Source: Ophiodon elongatus (lineage: Eukaryota; Chordata; Actinopteri; Perciformes; Hexagrammidae). Taken from it: a stretch of 64,000 nt of DNA. Below, in pieces: positions 1 to 9,900 of this stretch. The position numbers were made by a program, and so were the translations under genes. The notes beneath the pieces are model-generated. The model worked only from the letters and a program-made list of their open reading frames with translations, had not been told where the DNA came from and did not search any database. How positions within the stretch are numbered: position 1 is the first letter of the stretch; each line of letters opens with the position of its first letter. The stretch covers positions 652,001-716,000 of the forward strand of contig JACSYO010000454.1 of assembly GCA_016806645.1 (NCBI GenBank), given 5' to 3'.

Positions 1-417
1 GGGTCGTTTTGGGTTCAGGGACTCAGTCGGGGTGGAGTTCCTCTTGACCAGGTTACATTTTCATATCCACTAAACCAGCACCATACCTTTAGACTTTAAT
101 GTGGAGGAGACATTCGACTCCACAGCTGGAGAGTCCATCAAAAAAAAAAAAAAAAAAAAAGAGAGAGGAAGAGTTTACCTAGGGCTTGTTCATAGCATGT
201 GTAATTTCAGCTAAACATTAAAAAAATTCACCCAGATTTAAAAAATGTTTTTACTTTCCAAGTTTCTTTAAAAAGCAACGGTGGGTTTAAAAAACAAAAA
301 AAAGGCTAAAATTTTAAACAGTAATGGCAATGTTGTAGTTTGTAATCCAAAGAGGGGCTTTTTACACGCATGTTGTTCAGTCTTTTCATGTTGTCCCGTT
401 CCGAGAGACGTTCAAGT
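1..417 (-). other. ctdspl2 3' UTR and flank
   Basis: Follows the stop codon. A possible poly(A) signal ATTAAA is at 100-95 on the minus strand. An A-rich run is at 139-160. The real cleavage site could also lie left of the window. Confidence 0.45.
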
Positions 418-483
418 TCAGTCAGGGGGCAACAAGTCGTGAAGCCTGAACCTCTCCCGAACATGCGGCCGCACATCCTCATT
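418..483 (-). CDS. ctdspl2: ctdspl2 coding exon 12 and stop
   Basis: Encodes residues 455-475 ([20 protein letters not shown], then D) and the stop TGA at 420-418. Enters after CCCCAG. The C-terminal LHDLLPPD is typical of the family. Confidence 0.94.
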   Translation of the reverse strand, partial: NEDVRPHVRERFRLHDLLPPD

Positions 484-1000
484 CTGGGGGGAGATTAAAG
501 AACAAGTTAGAGTCATTGAAAGAGTAAGATATTACTCTGATGTAGGGGATGGGTATCGTTAGAATCCCATCGATGCTCCTCACTGGGTCGGTTCTTTATC
601 TTAGAATGCATTTATATTCTAAAAATAACTAAATGTTTCTAGGGCAGCAACAGGAATATTTACAGTAGCAAAGTATTTAAACTATCTTACTTGAAAATAA
701 TCTAAAAAGTAAATTTATTAAATTTATAAAGGAGGAAGAACAGTCAGTGTTAGTCATTCCTCCCATCCTCTGTTCTCTGTAAACTAAGATAAGCAGTTAG
801 ACAGCTTTTGTTTTAGCCGTCGGTGGATGAGAGCGTGTGGACAGAGCAGATTGAAATATTGCTTTTCTACATGTTAAAATGTTTATACTTGTTGTACATT
901 TGTGCTGATAAAGTATTGGTTGTTTGCTCCCAAATGTTTTATAGCACTTAAAAATAAAAAGCAGTCGTCATAGTTATCTTCATTAAGTTTGCTGACTTTG

Positions 1001-1075
<75 letters not shown>

Positions 1076-4000
1076 CGCGTAGTTGGAAAAGCTCAGACCC
1101 GATACAGAGAGTAAATGAGATATTGCAGCCTAATAAATTACAAGAAAACAGAAAAAGAATAGAAAAAAAGAACAGATAATCTTGTAGTTTATCAATAATC
1201 CGGTCTTCAATAATTTAGCAATGTACACAACAGGGGTTTCGGTACCCATCCCTACTCTGATGTAGCCGTTATAGTATGTCCGACAGTAGTGATTGAACAT
1301 TGGGACATCTTACCATCTCAACCAGCTTCTCCAGGAAGGGCACCAGCTTCAGCAGCTCATTGTCATTCTTGTCCATGAACCAGCTCTCTATGGGAATCCC
1401 ATTGGACAACTGTCGGGATCAAAAACATGCCAATATTGATCAAATGAGTAATGTCATGTTTTTTCAATGTCTTCAGTGTTTTTCACGCCTTTCGTTTGCT
1501 TGGCGGTCATTAATCAGAGCAGTACATGCCAAAATCCAGAACAGATAAAAACATTCTGCTTTTTTGCAATGAGGGAAAAGTGGAGCCAAACGGCTAAGTA
1601 AGTCACAACCAGCTGGAGATGGGTGAGAAAGACAGTTTTTCTAGTCAGACACCAGACTGAAGCTAGTTTGGTAATCTCCATTACAAATATTCTCCAAACA
1701 AATCAGCATTAAGTTGAGGTTAGTCTTAACTTTGATGTGACCAGCTGTATTTGTATAGAAGCTCCATATTGTTTGCATTAATTACTTATCAGACAAGTGT
1801 TATTCAAGTTATTTATTTTCCTCTCAATTTCTTTGGTCGACTACGATGACAATTACTGACGCTTGAACCAGAAAGCACAAAACCCCAAATGTCATATTTT
1901 GTTACGGTGTTCACCTGATATGCAAAGGCTTGCGGTGAATTGTCAATGATGATCGTTTTTGACAGGTCTCTGCCCAAGATGTTGAGGTCCTTGATGTAGT
2001 TTCCCTGGACACAGACACAATGCTCACGAAACAACCTGTGTCTACAGTTACAGTGGGGAATGAAAGGAAAGAGGGAGGAGAAAAGAAAAAAAAAATCAAT
2101 CAATTAAAAAAAAAAAAAAAGAAAAAAAAAAGAAAAAAAAAAAAATCAGTGACAAGATCAGAGCAATCAATAATTCAGAAAAACCACAACACTGACACCT
2201 CAACAGCAGCACACGCCAACGGTGCTGCGTAGCATGTAGCTTATTGAGCTTGTTTCATTCAGGCTCCCATCGGCTTTGGAGTTTGTTGTGCAATTATAAA
2301 CAGACCAATACAAAACACGTCGTACCTCACTAGCTGCTTTTTAGGATCCAAGATGTTAAGCAGTTTGTCTGCATACACTTTTTTAGAGGCGGTAAAAAGG
2401 ATGATCTAGGAAAGTGAGAAAATTAAAAAAGGTAATTTTCCAAAGCCGATTCATTGATAGATTTATTAACAGGAGTAGTCAGGTTATATTTACCTCATAG
2501 ATTTGAGACATGCGTTCCAGAAACTCTCTAAAGAACGGCCTCAAGCGCACATACACCTGCACGACAACAAAGCACAGGGACGCAAACCGGCATGGTCAAC
2601 ACAATGTTTCCTGCAGGTCAACGTTTGATCAAAAGAGTGTTCATTTTACATGACATGTTTGTCTATTGAATTGGACAGTTCTCTCACTGTATGACAACCT
2701 TGTCTGTCTTTGCAAGTACACCTTCCTTAAAACAAGGCTTTTTACAAATGAAACTTCATCCCCCTCTAGTGGCATCGTGAAATAAGCAGTGGGAACATTC
2801 CCATAAGACGGTACTTGCCTGGTAAATGACATCTTGAAAGAGGACAGGAAAGGTAAGTGCTGCGTCCTCCAGCTCATTTAAACTGCAGTGAACCAATGTT
2901 TCATCCTAATGAACACAACAGAGAAATTACTAGGAAACTCTTCTCAATCTTATGACCTCTTTAAATTTCAACAAGAGATCGTCAATACATTATTTTTTTT
3001 TTTTTACATGAGCGAAAAAAGAAATAACTTGTTGTCGTATGTCATTACTGACCAGGTCAAGCACCAGAGAGAATTCAGGCGTGCTGCGTGTTTTCAGTGG
3101 CAAAGCCGGCTTACGAGTGAGCTGCTCTTCTGTCAGTGGAGGGACGTGCTTGATGAAGAAATATCTACAAATAAAAAAACATCACACATACTTTAAGTCA
3201 AGTAAAACATTCATTTAAACCACAATATTCAAACCAAAGCGGAATACTTTGTCAGGTCAAACGTTGTCAGTTCTGCTGCTGGCTTTATTGCGTTGTTGTA
3301 GGTTAGAGGGTCAGGTCGGTGGTGTGGATATCATTTGCCTTAACTTCAGTTTTGACCTGGTTGAATCAAAAGTCTCACTATGCTACAAACAATGCTCCCA
3401 TTTGCAGAGTGTAACTTTTGTCACACCCATTGCTTATCCCTAATGCTTAGTTAAATTATCCCAATAGCCCTTTCTTTCAAATTATCAGCATTCTGGTCTT
3501 CTTGTAAATTCTGTTTAATGTAGTCTGGCTAAAGGACTACACATTTAAAGATTGCAGTGCTTTACTCACGGGTCAAAAACTTCCCAGTCTTCCTCATAGG
3601 TTGCCTCTGTTGGTACTGTAGCAGGCGGCGAGTCCACATATGCCATATCTGGACTGGAGCCTGGAGCTTGGACGACAAGAGGAACAAAATGTTAAAAAGA
3701 ACACGATGAGAAACAGCAACACAAAATAGCAAAATATTATTACCTCAAAGGGAATTAAAACAGTTTCAAAACCACATGTTCTTAGCTGCAATATCTACCT
3801 GTGAGGGGTGGAAGGTCAGCATCAGCACAGAGCTCTCCCTCCCTCGCTGTGGGAGAAACATCTGGGATGTGAGGAGGTCGCATAGGTGGCAGCTGTGACA
3901 CACTAGAGTAGAAGTTAGTGGTGGCACACAGTTCCTGCGTGGATGTGGCTGTGCTGGTGGGCGTCTCCACAGCTTGCTCTAAGTCCAGCTGCTTGACGAT

Positions 4001-5877
4001 CTCCTCAGCCTCCACGGTCTGGTCTGGGGAGTCTGAGCCAGTAGAGGCTGAAGAACAAATACAAAGAGGCGTTTTAGCTGTGTACTATCCTGACATAACC
4101 GACACAAAAGACTAGGACTGGGTATTGGTACTCAATACCTTTAAGGTATCGACCAAAATAAGGCAGTACCAAGTAGTATCGACACTTCTCCAGTCAAGTG
4201 ATACCGGTAATAGCGATAGCGGTGACCGCTGTATGAGTGCTGTGCAGGAGCGATTAGCTCGCCAGTGGGACACAAACAGCTTCCATTCAAATGATGGTAT
4301 CAAATTAAGTACTCTGTTGGTATCTGTATCACTTGATCCCAGGGTATACCATACCAGGGTGCTGGTATTGGTCATGGAATTGTCATTGTCATTTCTGAAA
4401 CGATACCCAGCCCTACAAAAGACACATATCAACACTGACAAAAGTACATACATACGATCGGTTTGAGCATGATGCTCGCAATGAGTCAAACAGGCTACCT
4501 CGGGTCTGCATACCATTTTTAGCTGGTGAGAAAAAGTTGAAAACAGGGGAAAAGATGGTCCCAAGAAGCGTGGTTCTGGCAGGGCTTGTGGGCAACTCAA
4601 CGGCTGTTGTCTCCTCCACACTGCCATTGGGCTTCTCCTTACTTCTGTCATGATTGGTTGCCTCTGCAGGGGAGAAGTGACGTGAGGTTTAAGAGAATTG
4701 ACAGACACAAGTGGAAAATAAAGACCAGTGATGAGTGTTTTTGTTTGAGTGCCACTTACGTCCATTCAGGGAGCCTCTCCGGCCAACCCTGCTGATAGTC
4801 TTGCGGGGGGTGTTGGTATTTGGGGCTGTGGAGGTGATCAGGTTATTGTCCACATCACAGTGGAGGCGTGTCTTCTTGGCTGGACTCTCCTGCTGCACCG
4901 TAAAACATTCATTTAAACCACAATATTCAAACCAAAGCGGAATACTCTGTCAGGTCAAACGTTGTCAGTTCTGCTGCTGGCTTTATTGCATTGTTGTAGG
5001 TTAGAGGCTCAGGTCGGTGGTGTGGATATAATTTGCCTTAACTTCAGTTTAAGGCAATCTTGGCCCATCTTGCATGGTGTGGTGTAGAATTAACCTTCCA
5101 GATCAGAGTTATCTTATACTGTATAGAGGCTATGAGATATAAATAATCAAAAAGTCAAATATTTTTTGTGCTCTGCCTGTTATAGGAATTTACACAATAA
5201 AGACTGGCAAGAAAACAAACTGAGGCAATATGCTTAAATTAGTACTTAATGAAGAAACAATGGTCCAGGGAAGACAATTAATTGCCGATACCATTTAAAA
5301 ACATTATTAAAAAAAAGCCCCGTGTCCTTTTCCAAAAGGAAAAGACGTTTTTAGCAGAGTGGACTTCTCCACTTGTTACTGCCTCCTGTTCCTGCACACC
5401 AACTCTGTGAGCCAGAAGCTAAAATTAGAACAGAGTCCAAGTTGTCAGACAAGCTGCTGCATTCCTCCAGACATTTTAGGAAACATGCCACTCTACACCA
5501 AGAAACACTGTATTTAACTCCACTACCTGGAGAGCTCAGTGCTAAATACAGTATTAAAATGGAGAAATGCCAAAAAAGCTTAGGTAGCACCGTTGAACCG
5601 CACATTGAGAGGAGACGGTATTACAATGGTCCAAGGAGCACCACACTCATATTGACATTGAAGTCAATTAAAAAACAGGATAATTTGATGTGATCAATGA
5701 GGTAGTTACCTTAACAGCATTTCCTCTGATGAACTTCTTGATGGTGGAGAACAAGCCCCTTCCTCCACTAGTAGGCGCTTCCTCTTCTACTTCTGAATGC
5801 CGCCGCTTGGTACGGGATGGGCGGCTTGCCAGACTGGGGTTCGGCTGCTGAGACGCCTTACGCATTCTCAGCCTCAT
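418..5877 (-). CDS. ctdspl2: CTD small phosphatase-like protein 2 (12 coding exons, complete)
   Basis: Phosphatase of the HAD/FCP-SCP type, expected to remove phosphate from serine or threonine in nuclear proteins. The joined minus-strand exons are 5877-5710, 4892-4760, 4663-4514, 4047-3799, 3666-3570, 3164-3053, 2905-2819, 2556-2494, 2405-2326, 2041-1915, 1409-1314 and 483-418. Together they make 1428 nt, or 475 residues plus stop, against 466 in human CTDSPL2 (from memory). Residues 1-56 match the family N-terminus ([12 protein letters not shown]). Residues 57-260 are a variable, probably disordered region. The catalytic FCP1-homology domain runs from about 290 to 455. The acid motif DLDET is at 302-306, with Asp302 the expected nucleophile and Asp304 the acid/base; FTAS is at 357-360 and IIIDNSP at 410-416. 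The chain ends in LLPPD like its relatives. ATG 5877 has A at -3. All key residues are intact and phases agree at every junction. The copy (ctdspl2a or b) cannot be told. Confidence 0.95.
543..1254. mobile_element. hAT-type non-autonomous element in last ctdspl2 intron
   Basis: 712-bp insertion with near-matching terminal inverted repeats (TAGGGGATGGGTATCG on the left; TAGGGATGGGTACCG read inward from the right). Exact 8-bp target duplications CTCTGATG flank it at 535-542 and 1255-1262. The 8-bp duplication points to the hAT superfamily. No transposase reading frame is visible. It contains a TG/CG alternating tract at 1002-1080. Confidence 0.85.
1002..1080. repeat. (TG)n(CG)n microsatellite
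   Basis: About 65 bp of pure TG followed by about 13 bp of CG, an unbroken alternating purine-pyrimidine run inside the hAT-type element. Confidence 0.97.
1314..1409 (-). CDS. ctdspl2: ctdspl2 coding exon 11
   Basis: Encodes residues 423-454 ([20 protein letters not shown] to KLVEM). Phase 0 on both sides, donor GTAAGA. The last intron that follows is largely filled by a hAT-type element. Confidence 0.94.
1410..1914 (-). other. ctdspl2 intron 10, no further feature
   Basis: Ordinary intron between coding exons 10 and 11. I see no repeat or conserved element in it. Confidence 0.6.
1915..2041 (-). CDS. ctdspl2: ctdspl2 coding exon 10
   Basis: Encodes residues 380-422, the most conserved part ([19 protein letters not shown], then [14 protein letters not shown]). 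Asp413-Asn414 belong to the HAD motif that helps bind the metal. Enters in phase 2 after TGTAG, donor GTGAAC. Confidence 0.95.
2086..2146. repeat. A-rich tract in ctdspl2 intron
   Basis: Nearly pure A with scattered G and C. It is read as a poly-lysine frame on the plus strand but has no coding character. Confidence 0.9.
2326..2405 (-). CDS. ctdspl2: ctdspl2 coding exon 9
   Basis: Encodes residues 354-379, including the phosphatase motif [15 protein letters not shown]. Enters after CCTAG, leaves in phase 2 at GTACGA. Confidence 0.94.
2494..2556 (-). CDS. ctdspl2: ctdspl2 coding exon 8
   Basis: Encodes residues 333-353 ([18 protein letters not shown] onward). Phase 0 on both sides, borders CAG|GTG and GAG|GTAAAT. 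Confidence 0.94.
2819..2905 (-). CDS. ctdspl2: ctdspl2 coding exon 7
   Basis: Encodes residues 304-332 ([15 protein letters not shown] to VIYQ), the second half of the DxDxT active site. It enters after ATTAG. The donor reads CAG|GCAAGT, a GC-AG intron, the only non-GT donor among the introns modelled here. Confidence 0.94.
3053..3164 (-). CDS. ctdspl2: ctdspl2 coding exon 6
   Basis: Encodes residues 266-303, from [15 protein letters not shown] to the first half of the catalytic motif (VLDL). The donor is GTCAGT. The proximal copy of the 151-bp repeat lies 37 nt upstream of its acceptor. Confidence 0.94.
3202..3352. repeat. 151-bp intron repeat, copy 1
   Basis: Direct repeat of 4900-5050 with 4 differences in 151 bp (97.4% identity) and no gaps. 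It lies in the intron upstream of ctdspl2 coding exon 6, ending 37 nt from the acceptor. Confidence 0.95.
3570..3666 (-). CDS. ctdspl2: ctdspl2 coding exon 5
   Basis: Encodes residues 234-265, ending in the conserved [11 protein letters not shown]. There are two in-frame acceptors 6 nt apart (exon starts 3666 or 3660); use of the second would drop two residues. The first gives the better family match (AP before GSS). Confidence 0.9.
3799..4047 (-). CDS. ctdspl2: ctdspl2 coding exon 4
   Basis: Encodes residues 151-233 and is the longest coding exon. The [14 protein letters not shown] block is conserved in the family; the rest is Ser/Thr/Pro rich and probably disordered. It is followed by a GTAGAT donor. 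Confidence 0.92.
4113..4415. mobile_element. hAT-type MITE in ctdspl2 intron 3
   Basis: 303-bp insertion with inverted ends (TAGGACTGGGTATT on the left; TAGGGCTGGGTATCG read inward from the right) and exact 8-bp target duplications CAAAAGAC at 4105-4112 and 4416-4423. It has no coding capacity. The ends resemble those of the 543-1254 element, so the two probably belong to related families. Confidence 0.87.
4514..4663 (-). CDS. ctdspl2: ctdspl2 coding exon 3
   Basis: Encodes residues 101-150, including the strongly conserved stretch [17 protein letters not shown]. It enters after CTGCAG and leaves in phase 1 at GTATGC. The exon-2 to exon-3 intron is only 96 nt. Confidence 0.93.
4760..4892 (-). 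CDS. ctdspl2: ctdspl2 coding exon 2
   Basis: Encodes residues 57-100 (begins [19 protein letters not shown]) and carries the conserved ISRVGRR block. It enters in phase 0 after CAG and leaves in phase 1 at GTAAGT. Its acceptor lies 7 nt from the distal copy of the 151-bp intron repeat, so the upstream acceptor region is repeat-derived. Confidence 0.92.
4900..5050. repeat. 151-bp intron repeat, copy 2
   Basis: Same orientation as copy 1 at 3202-3352. It sits directly against the acceptor of ctdspl2 coding exon 2. No terminal repeats or target duplication are visible at its ends. Confidence 0.95.
5051..5709 (-). other. ctdspl2 intron between coding exons 1 and 2, remainder
   Basis: Intron sequence outside the duplicated segment. 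An open frame at 5373-5693 on the plus strand has no recognisable similarity. Nothing else seen. Confidence 0.55.
5710..5877 (-). CDS. ctdspl2: ctdspl2 coding exon 1
   Basis: Encodes residues 1-56, from the start codon at 5877 to AAG before a GTAACT donor. It is basic and matches the conserved family N-terminus, including the [11 protein letters not shown] block. The exon probably starts at 5900, after an AG at 5902-5901, which gives a 23-nt 5' UTR segment on this exon. That segment contains an ATG directly followed by TGA. Confidence 0.93.
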
Positions 5878-5900
5878 TGTTTTAGCAGTCACATGTAAGG

Positions 5901-8300
5901 CTGTTTAAAAAAAAAATATATATATGTTTCACACACAGATCAGACACATGGAAAGATGGCAGATAAGAGAAAGAGAGGAAATCAATATGTCTGTAGAGTC
6001 AAGGAAAACAATTCAAGCAAATACTCAAGTGTTACGGTGGACAAACAGGTTTTATATAAACAGTCTCAACTGTTAACAATGAGTCTGTGGGTGTATCTAT
6101 CTGTAGAGGGGCAATACTAGTGCATTTTCTGCTAACATCTGGATACATTCAAGATCCCATTTCATTTACATCACGGCAGCCACAGCTGGCTTTACTTCCA
6201 TTTGTACAGTGAAAAAAAATAAGGTTGCCCAGGATTTTACTATAGAGACACATTTATATTATTAGTTACGTACATACAAAATCAAAGTTGAGACCACAAA
6301 ATAGTGAGTGAAAAACTACAACAATTTTTAAATGTACCCAATCAGATCTGGTTTCAGCTCAGATTGGGTACATTTAAAAACCCAACTGAGGGAAATTCCT
6401 TCCTTATTCTCTAACGCTGAAGGATGTAATTGCTCAGAGTACGCACAGGGAAACTTTCAAAACTATGAGGATGAATTGTCTGTTAGTCAAGCATGCCAGC
6501 TCTTTGCACTTACGTAACAGCAGCTGGCTGAAAATGTGTCTGGACATATCCACAACCTGTCAAGTATCCGAAGCACACAATAGCACCACCTCAACATTCT
6601 GTAAATCTCACATACTGTAAAGGTCCCTCACTACATCTGTTTTATATTTACACAGGGGTGTACTGTATCCACGAACACACCAGAGGTGTACGTGCTGTTG
6701 CTTCATGCACGCACAAAAACACCAGCGGGCGCTTCAACAGCTTCAGAGTACATGGTAACATTAAAGTAACGGGCAGGCGGGAAAACTGGGACAAGCCAGA
6801 AATGTAATTGACATTAACGTCAATGCACTAGTTTGAGAAGAATATACTCCCCGTTATTGTAGCGTCCAACATAGCCCTCAGACAGCCCTCAAAAATTCTG
6901 ATTAGGGCCTGCGATTAAAAAATGCCAGCCAAGCTAGAAAATCTAATCTAGGAGATATTTTATAATACATAAAGTTGAAAATTATAATCCAATAAATATT
7001 CATGATTCTCTAAAATAGTTTCAGAAAATACAAAAACTGTGTGTGCACTTTTGAGAGTTAAATGCTGATTAAGTCAGTGTACCCCTGAGATTTAAGCCAT
7101 CTGAAATGACTTGTTTGCTGTGATTTCTTAAGAGGTCAGACTTACAAACGTGGGAGTACAACTTTGGGCTAATATTACTTTTGCGGCTAAAATTGCTTAT
7201 TGTAAAATATTTGCCAATTATTAACATTCCATTAAATCATCCACCCGTTACTTGGAACTGGCGAACTAGAAGCCTGTTTTATGTTCACAGCCCAGAACAC
7301 AACCTTTTTATATAATATATTGTGGTTTACAAAACGGCTTTAGGGCTCCTATTTGGCCACTGAAAGAGAGGATCTCTCCTGACGCCTTTGTGTTTGTTAA
7401 AACAACTTAACCCTGGAACAACCAAAACAATTTACAACTTGGATATTGACATTGCAGCACTGACACCGTCCTTGATAAATGAATTGTGTCTGTATACAAT
7501 ATCTCTGGCAAGATCATATCACCGCAGTTCAGTGCTGTACTACTCACAGTATTATTTTACAGACTAGACAGTTTGGTTTGACTTCCTTAATAGGTTCAAA
7601 AACAACTTGATAAACTACTTTGTCTACTGCCCTACTAAATCTCTACATGCTCCCCTTATATCGTGTAATACAGGGGAAGAAACCCGTAGTACCACAATGA
7701 TGCTCATGTTTTTTTGTGACAGAATTGTGTTTTGCTAAACACAGGAAGAAAAGCCTTGAAGTAATTGTGTTGATGAACCTCATGTTTGTTTGTTTGTGTT
7801 GAACGGGCCAGAGCTGCTAATTCGACTACACCGATATCTCAAGCTGCCGCATTATGTGTTGTTGAGCAGAAATATCCCACAGGTTGTCTTAAAATCAGTA
7901 TGGCGGATGCCTTGTGACCACAACAAGTCTGCATTTGGTAAACAAACTCATCTTTTTTTTTAACAATTCCCTCGCATTACATAACGGTTTTGGGAACTGA
8001 AGCGGTCAACAGTTCACGCTGTAAATATTTGGACTCTTAATAATTCTCTGAAACCTCCCGAGTGAAAGCTGACAGATGTATGGATGATCTCCCTGATTCT
8101 TCCCCGTTTGAGATTGCCCCATGTAATGTGAACATATATAGAGAGTTTGTTTCTGAAAATAATACAACATTATGCGTATTAATTGCCCCTAAAGTTAGTC
8201 TTAGTATTTCCTGTCTCTATTCATGCTCGTCTTCATTGCCAATGTTAAAATGTACAACACGCGATGTTTTCCTGTTTCTGCTGTATCAAAATAAAAACGA
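5901..8300 (-). other. ctdspl2 first intron, mostly featureless
   Basis: AT-rich intron upstream of the first coding exon. Apart from a 19-bp hairpin at 6325-6380 I see no gene or repeat of note. Confidence 0.55.
6325..6380. repeat. 19-bp perfect inverted repeat (hairpin)
   Basis: Arms 6325-6343 and 6362-6380 are exact reverse complements with an 18-nt loop. AT-rich, intronic to ctdspl2. Confidence 0.93.
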
Positions 8301-9900
8301 AGTGCCCGTTGTCTTCACCGCTTCAGTGAATCTCGCCACAGTTTGCATGGCAACAACGCCGTGGCTGCTGAACACCCAGCTCTCTGGGAACCGTCCACTA
8401 ACCGAGGATCACGCACAGCTAGGTACGAGAGAGTGAGCGGGAAATAAGAACATGCATGCCACCGAGACCGTATGAGCGAGCTAGCACTCAGCGGAGGAGC
8501 GAGCAGGGCCTCCTCGCCTGTTGGACATCCCGCTCACTGAGCGAGGATCACCCCGGGGCCAGGGTGGGCTCCCTCCCGGGGTTAGGAAGTGGCTTAAGCA
8601 TGTAAAGGGACACAACAATACACAGGGGACACATGTGGTCCACTGGACTCAGGCAGGACCAAGTCAACGTCTGTAGAAAGATGCACAACACAATCAGCTC
8701 CGCAGCTAATCTAGTAGCTAGCTCGGTCCAGCTAACGTTACCTAAACGTATGTGGCTCACAGGAGGTCGTGTGTAACGATCAGGGAGTTATGAAGCAACA
8801 TTCATGTGTATAAGTAAAATCTATTTTAACACCGTTAGACGTCACGGGTGGCGCCTGTAGTTGATGTCAACATGAATGTTGCATTGAACATGCTACTCGG
8901 CAACGTTAGCATGTCAACACGCCGTGCACAAATAGGCGTTAGCAGCGTCTCGCACTTAACTAACGTTAACCGGTGAACCGAGGTGTGAGGTGACCAACGG
9001 TTCCGTTAGCTGAGCGGGCTGTCTGGACCGTCTCTACGGATACATGGAGGGTAAAAATAGCGTTATTGGGGAGTGAAACTGGTCAGACGTCGTTAATCAA
9101 AACAGCTAACGTTACGGTAGCTAACACGGTACCGGGATCGAGAGGACACCGCTCAGCTGACGGGATTTAATACATCACTCCTCGTGATAACGTTACAAGG
9201 ACGAGTCGAGCTCATCGCCCGTTAGAAGGACGTTAAAAAGGGGAAGTCGGCTCGCGTGAGCTTAAGTTAACCGACCGTTAAGTTATGGTACGTCAACGAC
9301 GTTAGCCTCAACGGAAGCTAACGAACCCCGACGGCCGTTAAGATTAACTAAGTTAACGGTTTGTGTTCTAACGAGACGTAAACCTGAACACTTGATATGA
9401 GGAATACATCTACTGGTGTTTATTGAACAGCATGGTTACACCGGAGGGGGTCAGAATGAACGAAGCGGCCGAGTTGACCAGGAATTAGCCAGGTCCGCGG
9501 GAGGCCGCGTTTTAGCTTCCCGCAGCCGGTAGCTTAGCTTAGCCACGCTAGCTTAGCGTCAACGCTACTTAGCCGTGTTGAAACACTGCTTCGGGCAAAC
9601 AGACGTACAGAGAAGGATACTATGTACCCCGTCGTTAGCCAATAGCACAGAAACCGCAAGTCAATGGACACAAATGAGCGAACACGGTTGGTGAAGGTAA
9701 CCGACTTACTTTACAGCGGTCCGCGGTGTCTGGCGATAGCGACTCAATATCGATCAACCATCACATCGGACTGGCACTGCTTGTTTTCGTGCTCCGATCC
9801 GACTTTTTTCCCCCTGTACAGCTACTCAAGGGCTGTCTCCGAAACGACACATCGTTGTGTTGCCAGGCGCCATTTCCCGCCTCTGCTCGGTCTCTTGAAG
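8300..9900 (-). promoter_or_regulatory. ctdspl2: ctdspl2 CpG-rich promoter and 5' region
   Basis: CpG-rich DNA upstream of the gene. On the minus strand a good donor (AAA|GTAAGT, intron start at 9709) could close a non-coding first exon ending at 9710. The sequence TTTCCCGC, an E2F-like site, lies at 9873-9880 near the expected start. There is no TATA box. The part from 8730 to 9650 would then be the beginning of intron 1 and is packed with CGTTA/TAACG words. The start site is inferred, not shown. Confidence 0.5.

Noticed and set aside
2020..2232. 70-codon plus-strand frame rich in lysine
   Set aside because: It is read through an A-rich intronic tract opposite ctdspl2 coding exon 10; no domain and no coding character.
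4112..4765. 217-codon minus-strand frame
   Set aside because: It crosses a MITE and reads ctdspl2 exon 3 in the wrong frame; the true frame matches the family.
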